Source: Exobasidium rhododendri (taxonomy: Eukaryota; Basidiomycota; Exobasidiomycetes; Exobasidiales; Exobasidiaceae). Taken from it: a stretch of DNA of 64,000 nt. The notes beneath the pieces were generated by a model, which made no database searches, was not told the origin of the DNA, and saw only the letters and a list, made by a program, of their open reading frames with translations. The stretch is taken from positions 6,696,001 through 6,760,000 of the forward strand of contig CP110630.1 of NCBI GenBank assembly GCA_026210745.1, read 5' to 3'. Position 1 is the stretch's first letter. Each line of letters opens with the position of its first letter. Positions 9,733-19,498 of the stretch are shown here, in pieces. Position numbers and translations under genes: made by a program.

Positions 9733-11896
9733 TTAGAGAGTCGCACCAGCATCGACTACAAGCTTGGCCATTCCCAGCAATTCCTCATCCTGCAATCGCT
9801 TGCCCACCAATCCCAAGTTCACAGGAAGGCCTTTCCATTTCTTCTCATCGTATCGATTCCAGTATTCTTCATCTTGCCCTGAGTACGGATCGTTCAGCTT
9901 GTGCGCTTCATCTTTCGACGGGTCGACGAAGCTGATTGGCATGACAACAACTGGTTGATCAAGTAGATTCCACTGAGTTGTGTAGCCGACGTAATCATTC
10001 TGATCGTGTGGACAGCTAGCTACGTTACTGACAGGAGCCAGGACTGCATCCACCGGTCTGCCTGTGCCTGTCTGAGATACAGTCGCTTGCCAGTGATCCA
10101 AGTACTGCTTTCGATAGACATCTCTTTCTCGAGCTACCTGCCAACCCTGATAAACACTCGCACCTGATTTCTCATCCTTGTTTCCTTCTGCACCTTCATC
10201 CATCAGACTGTACATGACAGGCTCACCAGACTCTTCACAGGATGTTCTGATATCTTCCCCTCCATCTGCAGAGTAGATACGGCCGATTATGTCGTATGCT
10301 AAGTCGTGCTTGAGAGGCTTCCAGTCAATTACTCTATGGCCAGCGGCTTCCAGTTTGGCTTTGACTTCTTGTAAGGCTCGGGTGATCGGTGGATGAGGAT
10401 GAACAACGCCTGGTTTAAACGAGATGTCGTTAGTAATGCTGCTCTCTTCTCCATGAACTTTCCTCCGCCACTCACCGTCATCCCATTCGATAGCAAAGCA
10501 GATTGGCGTCTTTGAGGAAGAGTAAGAAGCCTTTTCAGCGTCGGCTGCACTGCCACTCTTCATGCCAATATCCTTCAGCTCAAAAGCCTCCTGGTTGAAT
10601 GGCATGGGCATCAAGATTGGGTCGAGCTCCCTAATAAGAGAATGTATGAAAATCTCTGTGAGATGATAACGCAGACATTCCCGCCTGTCACTCGCTTCAC
10701 TTTTCTCACCAGGGTCTTTGGCCGAGCACTGCCTTCATAAATGTCACAACACCGTCATGACTGTGCGTAAGTGGTCCAATGACAGAGTGAACAGTGTGTT
10801 GACCAAGGAAAGAGTTGGCTGCCCCCTCATAAGGAATGCGGTGCATGGAAGGTCGCATTCCCCACAGACCATTGAATGCAGAAGGCACTCGAACACTCCC
10901 GCCAATCTGCGTCACGGCAAAATAGTATAAAGCACGGGTGAGCAAAGTAGGTAAAGCTCGTCTTAAACTTCCTCGCACACTCACGTCGGTGCCCAAGCCG
11001 AGCGGGCTGCCGTGCATGCCTACCAAGGCACCTTCTCCGCCCGAGCTTCCACCGCAAGTGAATGCTCGATTGTATGGGTTGACTGTTCGGCCATAGATGT
11101 AGTTATCCGTCTGACAAGATATGTGAGAATTGTTGTGAGCGTCCTACGAGGAGAAGTAGGCAAGCTTACCTTTCTTCGACTTACCTCGCAACGCATCAGA
11201 GACTGTGGCACGTTTGTTCGAATCAAAGGCACGGCACCTGCTCGCAAGAGTACCTCTGTGATGACACTGTGCTCTTTTGCAACAAAAGCATCATCTTTCA
11301 CATAGCCCATAGTAGTCACAATGCCTTCGATATGAAATTGATCCTTGAGGCTGGAGAAGTGCAAGAATAAGAATTGGGTTAAGGTCTTTTAAATGCGCCT
11401 AACACATCATGCAAGATAGTCACCTGATGGGAAGACCATGAAACAATCCCATAGTCTTCTTGTTCTTCTCGAGGTAGTCGTCACACTCCTGGGCTCTCTT
11501 CAGAGACAAGTCGACAAACACTTCCGTGCAGCAATTGACCAATTGGTGAGCCAGGATTGCTCTGCGTAGGAAAGCCTGTGTACATCGAACTGAAGTGAGT
11601 TGCGAAGAGGCTAATAATTCAAGCAGCTTATTGATTGGTGTCTCGGTAATGGCAACATCTTGCATGCCCAGCACCTTTTTGGGCACGTCGATGACGGAAT
11701 CTGAAGGATAGATGCTGGCAGAAACCTTGCAATCGGGCTTCAAGGGTGCCTTGGGATCTGTCGGTCGAGGAAGTGCCTCTTTGCGGAAAGGACAAGGCTC
11801 AATCCCATATGAAGCCAGGTCTACCAAATACTCCTTGGGGATGGAGGCATCTCGAGCGGCGAGCTTTGCAGCGCTGCGTTCTTTCCAGTCGGTCAT
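9733..11896 (-). CDS. Amidase signature family enzyme (general amidase/FAAH-like)
   Basis: Five exons (11896-11424, 11350-11185, 11110-10985, 10906-10710, 10630-9733) give 619 residues. All amidase-signature residues are present: Lys in GLPISLKDQF (about K160), first Ser of GGSSGGEGAL (about S235) and the nucleophile in IGGSVRVPS (about S259). The spacings of 75 and 24 residues equal those of the Lys142-Ser217-Ser241 triad of mammalian fatty acid amide hydrolase. Splicing was settled by this conserved block, which crosses three introns. No signal peptide or peroxisomal C-terminus is visible (it ends GATL), so a cytosolic enzyme is likely. Substrates could be acetamide, other amides or fatty amides, and sequence does not decide this. 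The gene lies just downstream of the secreted paralogue array on the same strand. Confidence 0.93.
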
Positions 11897-12360
11897 GCTT
11901 GTTAGGGATAGTACAAAGGATGATGGTAACGGTGTATGAGAGATAAGGAATTGGAGGCTGCGAGTGTGGAGAAGTGGGATCGAAATTTGGGCGTTGAGTA
12001 GTCGAGAAGATTAAACATGCACCACTAGCGGGAATTAGAGTGCTTGTTTGTCATGGGGAGACACATCGATATCTTCTTTACTAAGGTGATTAGAAGACCG
12101 TGCGAATTTGTAAAAAAGAAAGCTTCACCAAAGCCCGTTCGGAGTAGGGACTCGTTAGCTTAAAAACAAAGACGCAGCGCAGTGTGGGTGAGGCAGCATG
12201 CATAGAGTGGAGGAGCCGCTGACTACCATCGCGAGCTGGTGATCTCTTGCATCTTGTACCACCACTTGCAGCAGGAGAAAGACACAGTCGGGCGATCTCC
12301 AACTTCACTGCTGTGGCGATGCACAAGACGGGCTGCATCGTATTCTCGATTCCACCCCCT
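11897..12360. other. Intergenic region, 464 bases
   Basis: This holds the 5' flank of the amidase and the 3' flank of the leftmost secreted paralogue. An 82-codon frame on the minus strand (12338-12090) has no features of a gene. Nothing else was seen. Confidence 0.4.
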
Positions 12361-13530
12361 TTACTGCTCCTTCGCTTTCAGACGTAGACCAGCTACTTGA
12401 TTTCTACCTATCTTTGGTCGACTAGAGCGAGGAGATGGCAATGGAGCTAGGTAGTACGGCGACGAGGACACTTCATCGCCATCGTACCCTTGATACGACA
12501 GTGGAAGAGTGTAGGGGGACTGCAGAGAACGAGAGAATTCCGAAGACGTTCCACCAGCTTCGACGCTCTCCATCTGTGTTCTCCTGGAGCGCTGTTCAGC
12601 GTCGTTGTAAGATGACTGGTCTTCGTGGATCTCTCCGTTGCTCCGATCCTGCACAAGGGAGGTCGTACCTCTCCATCGTTGTGGCACAGTGACTTCAGAC
12701 CTGTGCTGCTTACTTTTCCAATTGCCAATGACTGGCCTTACTTCTCCGCTTGTTTCCTCATCCATTGCCATTCTCGAAAATCCCTCTGCAGTCCTGGTAT
12801 CGCTGCTGACCTCATCGTACTCTCGAGGATCTTCCTTCATCGTCGAGTCGCTGTACGTCTTCATGCCAACAAGACTCTTGAACTTGATCCTCCACATTGG
12901 ATCGAGACCGTGATACTTCTCCTTCCATTTCATGAGAGCGTTTACTTTATCCGCAATGTGAATCTTGGAGATCCTTGGCTCTGCGTATATCCGGCTCCAT
13001 AGTTCCTCGGGTTCCAAGTGCTCTGGATTCATGCCAAACTTGATCAATTGCCGTTCGAATTGCTTGAATCCGGCTACTTTTTCTCTGAATCTTTCCCTGC
13101 CTCTTGGTCCACCTTCTCCCCAGTCATACTTTTCTCGAGTAATCTTGCGCTTGTTGATCTCTTTCAGTCTTCTATACTCCTTCAAGGCCGCTTCTCCTCC
13201 ATAGTGAGCCTTGATGATGGGTGCAGCAAATCTACCCGCAAGATTCGGGGATGGATAAGTCTGAGTGATTTCTCTTATTTGGGTGACTATATCTTCGATG
13301 GGCGTGTCTGGTCTGACTCCAGCGTGGATCATCCGTTGATGAAATTTTTCGGTTTCTGCATCAAACCTTGCCTTTTCTGCTTGTTCAGTCTTAGACCTAT
13401 GAGACTTGCTTACGACCCGCTCATGTTCAGGCGACGATGCATCAGGTGATACGGGGGTTGCATGGCAGATCAATACCACGCCGATGAGCAACAGGAGAGC
13501 GCCTATAAGTGTAGTAGATACACGTCGCAT
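12361..13530 (-). CDS. Secreted paralogue 1 of tandem array (unknown function)
   Basis: A single exon of 389 residues. The ATG at 13530 is preferred over the in-frame one at 13596 because it puts a signal peptide at the N-terminus (MRRVSTTLIGALLLLIGVVL, cleavage after CHA). The mature protein starts TPVSPD and has no cysteine. Residues about 62-216 form the family domain: FHQRMIHAGV, NLAGRFAAP, LKEYRRL, GEGGPRG, FERQL and finally WKEKYHGLDPMWR. The rest is polar, Ser/Arg/Glu rich and probably disordered, with VIGNWKSKQHRS matching a motif in paralogues 3 and 4. This copy is the most divergent. A TATATAA-like box lies about 120 bases upstream. I recognise no known family. A secreted effector-like role is inference. 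Confidence 0.85.
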   Translation of the reverse strand: MRRVSTTLIGALLLLIGVVLICHATPVSPDASSPEHERVVSKSHRSKTEQAEKARFDAETEKFHQRMIHAGVRPDTPIEDIVTQIREITQTYPSPNLAGRFAAPIIKAHYGGEAALKEYRRLKEINKRKITREKYDWGEGGPRGRERFREKVAGFKQFERQLIKFGMNPEHLEPEELWSRIYAEPRISKIHIADKVNALMKWKEKYHGLDPMWRIKFKSLVGMKTYSDSTMKEDPREYDEVSSDTRTAEGFSRMAMDEETSGEVRPVIGNWKSKQHRSEVTVPQRWRGTTSLVQDRSNGEIHEDQSSYNDAEQRSRRTQMESVEAGGTSSEFSRSLQSPYTLPLSYQGYDGDEVSSSPYYLAPLPSPRSSRPKIGRNQVAGLRLKAKEQ

Positions 13531-13924
13531 CTTGCCGTGTAAGAATGACTGCGGTAAAGGGTGAGTCTTCGGTAAGAAACGCCTCTTTTCGTCCAAAGAA
13601 CGAGCAAGAGAGAGCAGAGTAGAGGAGTATGAATCAGAAAGGTCGCGCTATATAAGCACGCCGCTTGTGTACTTCGTCGCCACTTTGCACAGCATCCTTT
13701 ACGATGGCAGAAGGCGACCGAGGGCGTCCCTTCGCTTGCGTGTACTATCTATGCTGTACTTCTGATTGAGTCTGATCATTGCAGATAGAAGACACAGGAC
13801 AGAAGAGGTCAACATAAGCACGACAAAATTCCCCTTCGCTAGTCCAAGGTACGGGTAAGAAAAGCTCATACTCTCTCAACACACGACATTTGCCTTCTAA
13901 GTAGAGTCTTTCTGCAAATTGTCG
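13531..13924. promoter_or_regulatory. 5' flank of secreted paralogue 1 with TATA-like box
   Basis: A 394-base space between paralogues 1 and 2. A TATATAA-like element at 13649-13655 (TTATATAG on the minus strand) lies roughly 120 bases before the start codon of paralogue 1. Such a box is common in highly inducible fungal genes. No other feature was seen. Confidence 0.35.
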
Positions 13925-15112
13925 TCAAGGCTTCTTTGGAGACCTCAATTGCAGGGTGGAGATCCGATATCGTCCGGTTCTGGGGTCGACAGGTTCAAAG
14001 TAAGATTCAGAGTCAGAGGAACTTGTCTCATCGTCAGAGTATGTGAAGGATTGGTCAGATTGGCTTGCTGATGTGGAAGGTTGTGCACTGTCAGCCTCGG
14101 CACCATTCGCTGGAGTCTTGCCCTTCCGATCTGTTGCTGTGTCTGTTGCTGAAGGAGGGAGTGGAACAATTGCGGGTGCAAGTATCTGCTGCAAACTATG
14201 ACCCTGGCGAGACTCGTGCGCAGGAGCTGGAATATACTGCTGTTGCTCAGTGTTGCTGCCTCGGCTATCTTCCTGCTCTTGCTCTCCTGCTCCCTCTTTC
14301 AAAACCGCACTTCCTTCCTCTTCCGCAACGCGACTACCACGGCTACTTTCTCCCATCCCTTGCGTCGCATACTTCTCTCTTTGCTCCTTGTTCATTCTGC
14401 TTATCTGACGGTTCCCGTTGCCTCGAGGCTCAATCGTATTATATTCCTTGTATGCAGGTCTCCAGCTCTTGTCAAACCCTTCATACCGCTCCTTCCACTG
14501 AAGGGTACGTATGATCTTGGCAGACAAAGATCTCTTCTTTGTGCCCACGTTTGTCACTTGCATCTTCCTCGCAAATTCCACTGGATTCATGCTGAAGCTC
14601 AACCCTAGACTCGAGAGGAACTCTTCGAATTGTCTCACATCTATAATGCGCTGGCTGTACTTTTGAACACTCATGGGTCCCCCTCGACCCGATCTGTAGC
14701 GCACCCTGGATGGTTCGTTGGTCAACAATCTCATTCTTCGCTTGTACTCTTGTAGATCCTGCTTGCTCAAGATCTCTCTCAAGTAAGGACTGGCAAGTCT
14801 TCCGGCCACTTGAGGTGCTAAAGGGTGCTCTTTATGGTACAGAGCTCGGGCCTTGGTAAGGACCTCGTCCAATGGCGTACTTCTGTTAATTCCAGCATCG
14901 ATCATCTTTTGACGAAAGGCTTTTGTTGTAATCCCTGATTTTGTTCTTGTCTCTTGGGCTGTTGCCATATCGGACGGACTGCGAAGATGGAACTCAGCGT
15001 TGAGAAGATAGGGAGGAGTGTCGGGTGGCACAGGCGCGCCGTGGATCGTGAATATGGTCACGAGGAGAAGGGAAGTCAAAATCAGCATCGACAAGAACAG
15101 AGACATTTGCAT
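13925..15112 (-). CDS. Secreted paralogue 2 of tandem array (unknown function)
   Basis: A single exon of 395 residues. The ATG at 15112 gives a clean signal peptide (MQMSLFLSMLILTSLLLVTI, cleavage near IHG) followed by APVPPD, the same mature N-terminal pattern as the other copies. The family domain spans about residues 65-225: FRQKMIDAGIN, AGRLASPYLREIL, DLQEYKRR, GRGGPMS, FEEFLSSLGLSFSMNP and WKERYEGFDKSWR. The tail is Gln/Ser/Glu rich and ends with SSDSESYFEPVDPRTGRYR, a variant of the terminal motif in paralogues 3 and 4. There are no cysteines in the mature chain. The gene lies 196 bases downstream of paralogue 3. Function is unknown. Confidence 0.86.
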   Translation of the reverse strand: MQMSLFLSMLILTSLLLVTIFTIHGAPVPPDTPPYLLNAEFHLRSPSDMATAQETRTKSGITTKAFRQKMIDAGINRSTPLDEVLTKARALYHKEHPLAPQVAGRLASPYLREILSKQDLQEYKRRMRLLTNEPSRVRYRSGRGGPMSVQKYSQRIIDVRQFEEFLSSLGLSFSMNPVEFARKMQVTNVGTKKRSLSAKIIRTLQWKERYEGFDKSWRPAYKEYNTIEPRGNGNRQISRMNKEQREKYATQGMGESSRGSRVAEEEGSAVLKEGAGEQEQEDSRGSNTEQQQYIPAPAHESRQGHSLQQILAPAIVPLPPSATDTATDRKGKTPANGAEADSAQPSTSASQSDQSFTYSDDETSSSDSESYFEPVDPRTGRYRISTLQLRSPKKP

Positions 15113-15308
15113 CGCAGTGTGCTGGCGGGAGGATGAAGGGAGAGAGGAAGTCAGCGAAAGGGCTAGGAGGATCATTATCTCTGAATTGCAGTGGATTCGT
15201 CATGTGAGCAGTCGATGGCTGCCGAGCATTCACCGACTCCTTTCAATTCTAATGATGAGGCATTGGTAAGGTTTCTCGGGAATCGTTTATCGGCATATGC
15301 ATTTGTTT

Positions 15309-15650
15309 TCAGTACAGAGCACCGGGCGGCTTCGTGATTGGCTTCAATCGCCTCTCAGAAGAGACCCGACTTCGCCCTGTCACTGGATCGACAGGAACGA
15401 TGGGGGGCTCAGATTCTGACGAGGACGCAGCCTGTCCCGAGTACTGTTGCGCACTGTAAGAGTTATCACCCCAATCATCGTGAGAGGAGGCTGAAGAGTA
15501 GGGGTGATGAGAGCTCTCTCGACTGCGGTCCCAACCAGACTGAGAGGAAGTAGGCCAGTCCTGGAACGCTTGCGTCATCTGCTCGTACTCGGCTTGTCCT
15601 GCATTACCATAACCTTCTCCGTATCCGAATTGCAGAACAGGTGCCTTGCC
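15309..15650 (-). repeat. Duplicated 3' segment of secreted paralogue 3 (copy of 17285-17635)
   Basis: The terminal ~340 bases of paralogue 3 and of paralogue 4 align base for base over long runs, with shared runs such as GGCTTCAATCGCCTC and TCAGAAGAGACCCGAC. Both begin at the stop codon. Nucleotide similarity is far higher here than in the 5' domains of the same two genes. This fits a recent tract of gene conversion or unequal exchange. Confidence 0.75.
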
Positions 15651-16601
15651 TACTCGATCGGTCCTTGATCTGTGTCGCTGGAGACCATTCCAGCCGTGAA
15701 TGACGGGTCGCGGCGATGCCTCTCGCTGAGGTCGACGTTGGCGCAGTCTGACTACACTATCCCCCTGCAAGTCATTATCAGATACTACTCGGCCTGCTCG
15801 ACTGTAATGTCTGTCAGACGATGCTGGCATGCTGTCCTCTTCATCCGTATTAGCCCTCTGTCGACCGTACTTGACACTGTTTTTGGACCTACTATGCGCG
15901 CCGTCAGCCTTTCCATGGCGCAGATCTTCTCTGGTGTCATTGAATGCCTGTCGCCATCGAGGGTCGAAGCCTTCATTATTTTCCTTCCAAACAAGAGTGC
16001 TCCACAAATTAGTGGTCAACGTCCGATAGTCCAAGCCGCGATTTCTGTCCGTCCTTAATTTGTATGCAAACTCTCTCGGGTCCATTTCAAAGCTAAGACC
16101 GATCCCTGCCAGAGTATCTTCGAATTCGCTGATCCCCTTCATACGTTCCTTGAGCTTCGCGACACCTCTTGGTCCTCCTGTACCGGTCATGTAGCGATTC
16201 ACCGAATTCTCATTCGTGGCAATCTTTCGTTGACGTCTGTACTCTTTGTAGTCCTGCTTCGACAGTATTTCCTTCAGGTAGGCACTAGCAAATCTACCGG
16301 CAGGCGCAGGATTATCATGCTGAGATATCATTTTTCCAGCCTTTGCCACGATATCAGAGAGGGGCAATTCGTTGTTGATACCGGCTCGGATCATCTTCCG
16401 ACGGAATTTCTCTGCTTCCTTTCCCACGGCAGGGGAAGTAAGACCATTATCAGAATAGTCCGCCTCTTTATGTGTATGGCCAGATCTTGTCCTGTTTCGA
16501 GTAAGGTGCTGGGGCTCTGGCGGTGCAGGGGAGCCGTAGGCCAAGTCCATTGTCATGGAGACGACGAGCAGCAAAGCATAGAGAACGTGAGTACCTCTCA
16601 T
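15309..16601 (-). CDS. Secreted paralogue 3 of tandem array (unknown function)
   Basis: A single exon of 430 residues, counted from the ATG at 16601, which begins a signal peptide (MRGTHVLYALLLVVSMTMDL, cleavage near AYG). The frame is open 80 codons further upstream, but that part looks untranslated. The mature protein starts SPAPPEPQ, as in paralogue 4. The family domain covers about residues 65-225 (FRRKMIRAGIN, AGRFASAYLKEIL, YKEYRRQRK, GTGGPRG, LSFEMDPREFAYKL, WKENNEGFDPRWR). The tail includes VIHGWNGLQRHRS and a Gly/Tyr/Ser-rich stretch (VLQFGYGE) and ends with PVDPVTGRSRVSSERRLKP. The last ~117 residues nearly match paralogue 4 despite much lower similarity in the domain. There is no cysteine in the mature chain. 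Confidence 0.88.
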   Translation of the reverse strand: MRGTHVLYALLLVVSMTMDLAYGSPAPPEPQHLTRNRTRSGHTHKEADYSDNGLTSPAVGKEAEKFRRKMIRAGINNELPLSDIVAKAGKMISQHDNPAPAGRFASAYLKEILSKQDYKEYRRQRKIATNENSVNRYMTGTGGPRGVAKLKERMKGISEFEDTLAGIGLSFEMDPREFAYKLRTDRNRGLDYRTLTTNLWSTLVWKENNEGFDPRWRQAFNDTREDLRHGKADGAHSRSKNSVKYGRQRANTDEEDSMPASSDRHYSRAGRVVSDNDLQGDSVVRLRQRRPQREASPRPVIHGWNGLQRHRSRTDRVGKAPVLQFGYGEGYGNAGQAEYEQMTQAFQDWPTSSQSGWDRSRESSHHPYSSASSHDDWGDNSYSAQQYSGQAASSSESEPPIVPVDPVTGRSRVSSERRLKPITKPPGALY

Positions 16602-17284
16602 GGTCGATGTTCTCGAAGTGGCGCAGACGCAAGGCTCTGAGATGCGTGATGGGAGATAGTGAAAGGCAAGAGGGGGCAGAGAGGAGTAAAGAGCAACGAG
16701 AGTCAAGTAAAGCAAAGGCAGTGTTGCAGATCCTCTCTGGAGGCGTATCAGCGTCCCTATCGTGGCCGACGAGTGGCCGAAGCTTGACACGACGTCGTCC
16801 TGCTGCAGGTCTGAGAGTAGATAGTGCATCGCCACACACACACCTCACTCTGATTGGTGTCACACGACTTGGAAGTCCCATCCACCTACTACACTCCCTG
16901 CAACTCAATTCTGCTTCGGCTTCAATCAACCAGCTACCTGATGTATCCCCGTCCTAGGATAGTCGAGAGGGCGAAGATGAATCATTTGCAAGCTCTCGTG
17001 CGGCATGATAAGTAAGACAGACAGTGACCGAGCTTGCACGCACCCATCTCTGGTGAGAAGCAAGAAGGAGGACCGTCATTTTGCTGAGAAAAGTGTAGGA
17101 TGAGAAGGAGACAGCATCATCGAGCAAGACCGACGATTGCACCTTTCTCGTTGTATTGCACAATTTCGACTCGATCTGTTCACATGCTTCAATTCTTTTA
17201 CTACTGCGCCTGTTATGGGGGCCTACAAATATGCGAACGCACAAGTACAGAACGTTGAAACGCTCGCGACATCTGCATATTCTT
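16602..17284. other. Intergenic region, 683 bases, between secreted paralogues 3 and 4
   Basis: This contains the 5' flank of paralogue 3 and the 3' flank of paralogue 4. Open frames on both strands lack conserved features. No clear TATA box is visible upstream of paralogue 3. The last 30 bases before the paralogue 4 stop faintly resemble the corresponding flank of paralogue 3. Confidence 0.4.
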
Positions 17285-17635
17285 TCAGTACAAGGCACCG
17301 GGCGGCTTCGTACTCGGCTTCAATCGCCTCTCAGAAGAGACCCGACTCCGTCCTGTCACAGGATCGACAGGAACGATAGGGGGCTCAGAATCAGACGAGG
17401 AAGCAGCTTGTCCCGAGTACTCTTGTGTACCGTGGGAGTGATCACCCCAGTAATTGTGAGGTGAGGGAGGAGGATAATAGGAGCTTCCTTCGCTTGGATG
17501 CCATTCAGATGGGGAAGATGTGGGCCAGTGATGAAAGGCTTGTGTCATCTCTTCGTACTCGGCTTGTCCTGCATTACCATAATCTTCTCCGTATCCGAAT
17601 TGCAGCACTGGAGCTTTGCCTACCCGATCGTTCAT
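17285..17635 (-). repeat. Duplicated 3' segment of secreted paralogue 4 (copy of 15309-15650)
   Basis: Partner of the preceding segment. The shared stretch ends upstream at about the DRVGK codons. Beyond this point similarity drops, although a short motif (I-x-x-W-x-x-x-QR-x-RS) remains. Confidence 0.75.
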
Positions 17636-18612
17636 TGACCTTGTACGCTGGAAAGACTTCCAGTCACCTAGGATAGGCTGCGCTACCGATGGTTGGCGGG
17701 GTGCGTACAGCTTCTGTAAGGAGACTAGAGGAAGTATAAAGGAGGGAGATGAGGAACAATCGTTAAGCTAGGCACGCCCCTCTCGACACACCACTCACCC
17801 GTTCGATGGTGCCTCGACGGCCTACTTGCTTCAGATTGTTCCGTGCTACTGCCTTCGTCTTCCGTGTCAGGATCTGACTCAACAACGCTCTTCCTCTGTT
17901 GCCGCATAGCTTCGCGCCTTTCCTGGTTTCTGACATCGATGTTGAACTTTGTGTAGGCTTCTCTCCATCTCGTGTCGAATCCTTCATGCCGCTCCTTCCA
18001 GATTAAGGTGTTGCCGATTCTAGACAACAAAGACTTGCGATCGATATTGAAGTCAGTTTTCTTCAGCTGTTTAGCAAATCCAATCGGACTCATGTCAAAG
18101 GTAAGATCTTTACTTGCGAGTAGCTTTTCGAGGTCTTTCGCAGTCTTGGCTCGTTCCTTGACCTTTTCTGTGCTCCGCTGTCCTCCCTGACCCGTTGCAA
18201 ACCGCTTCTTGGAAGGCTGATCGGAAGAATATTTTGATTGTCTCCTGTAGTCTTCGAATTGCTTCTTCGTGAGAATAGATCTCAAGTAGTCACTCGCACT
18301 CCTTCCCGCCTGATGAGGATCAGCACTTTCCTGAATGAGGTTTCGTGTCGCTGCAACGATTTCTTCTACGTCCATATTTTCATCTATTCCTGCGTCGATC
18401 ATCTTCTGAAAGAATGCTTCCCTTCGACCTTGCGGAGTGCTTTCATCAAAGTAGCTGCTTGTCTCCTTGGGTGGATCGATCGACTGATTGCCAGAAGCGG
18501 CTCTTCTCAGACGGCCACTGCGGCTAATTTCAGGTGGTGCGGGAGAACCCTGACATTGCACCATGATCATACAGATGAGTAGCACACTGACCAAGAGGTG
18601 AGCGTTCCGCAT
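17285..18612 (-). CDS. Secreted paralogue 4 of tandem array (unknown function)
   Basis: Two exons, 18612-17799 and 17724-17285, joined over a 74-base GT-AG intron, give 417 residues. The phase was checked: the split codon yields Val and the frame continues into VGKAPVLQFGYGE. The signal peptide is MRNAHLLVSVLLICMIMVQC, and the mature chain begins SPAPPEIS and lacks cysteine. The family domain spans about residues 67-225 (FFQKMIDAGID, AGRSASDYLRSIL, FEDYRRQ, GQGGQRS, LTFDMSPIGFAKQL, WKERHEGFDTRWR). After a Glu/Ser/Arg-rich linker the second exon carries QPILGDWKSFQRTRS and the terminal PVDPVTGRSRVSSERRLKP block. It is the only copy of the four with an intron, and the most upstream. A weak TATA-like element (TATACATAAA) lies about 105 bases upstream. 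Confidence 0.85.
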
Positions 18613-19498
18613 TGTCGACGAATATCTCCCTGAGAGGCGGAATGAGAAACTTGGTAATTTTTGTGGGAGAGTAGACGGAAAAGAGTAAGAGTCGGGCGAG
18701 GTAAGGCTTCTTTATGTATAGGAGTGGAAGAGCAGAAACTACTCTGACTTGAGAGTTAGACAGGAGAGTTATGACTTTTATCGTGACCGACGTGATCCGA
18801 AGATCTCTCACGTCGGCGCAATCAATGCACAGCATCGTGTATGCAGTGTACAGGACGTCTTCTTTTGAGGGCGTGAAGACGGTGTAGAGCTCAAATTATC
18901 ACATTGAGTGCCTGTGCATTGTTATCCTGCAGCATACACAAGTGATAGAGGCGGAGAAGAAGCGGGCGTTAGCTAGCTTCTTTGCTGTGCTACTGTAGAC
19001 ACTCGCATCTTTCACTATCATTGCGTTTGAAGAGTCGCCAGGAACTGCACCATGCCGCTATCTAAGCTCGTTCGGAATCTATTTGCGGCAAGATCTATAA
19101 TCTTTCCGGCCTCACTTGGTTACTGCCTAAAGCCTCCTTAGATGCAGTCATTCATCGAGTCCTCCTCGAGAATCGTAGGTAAGAGGAACGTCTCATTCCT
19201 CCTGCAACGTCTTGAAAAAGACCGCAAAGCGAAGATGATGTCGCTGTGGTTGCATGCATCCGATCTGTGCACCGTTTTGTGTACTTGCACAGGGTGACGA
19301 AGCGTAACCTCCCCTCTCAGCGACATGAGCTCCCATCAGAGTGGGAATGCTGGACCTCGTGCCCTCAAACGACACGCTAACGATTTCCCGCGCGTCAGAA
19401 GAAAGAACATGGAGAAATGCACGCTCACCCTCCCCCCTTCGTGACCTTTATCCTACACATCCCGACGAGGCGTTGCAACACACAGTCACTTCTGCAAG
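18613..19498. other. Intergenic region, 886 bases
   Basis: A divergent space between secreted paralogue 4 (minus) and the PHS1 gene (plus). It probably contains both promoters. Short frames here have no domain features. No RNA gene or repeat was seen. It marks the right edge of the accessory stretch. Confidence 0.4.

Noticed and set aside
12090-12338. 82-codon minus-strand frame downstream of secreted paralogue 1
   Set aside because: It has no signal peptide and does not resemble the paralogue domain, so it is not a fifth array member or a remnant.
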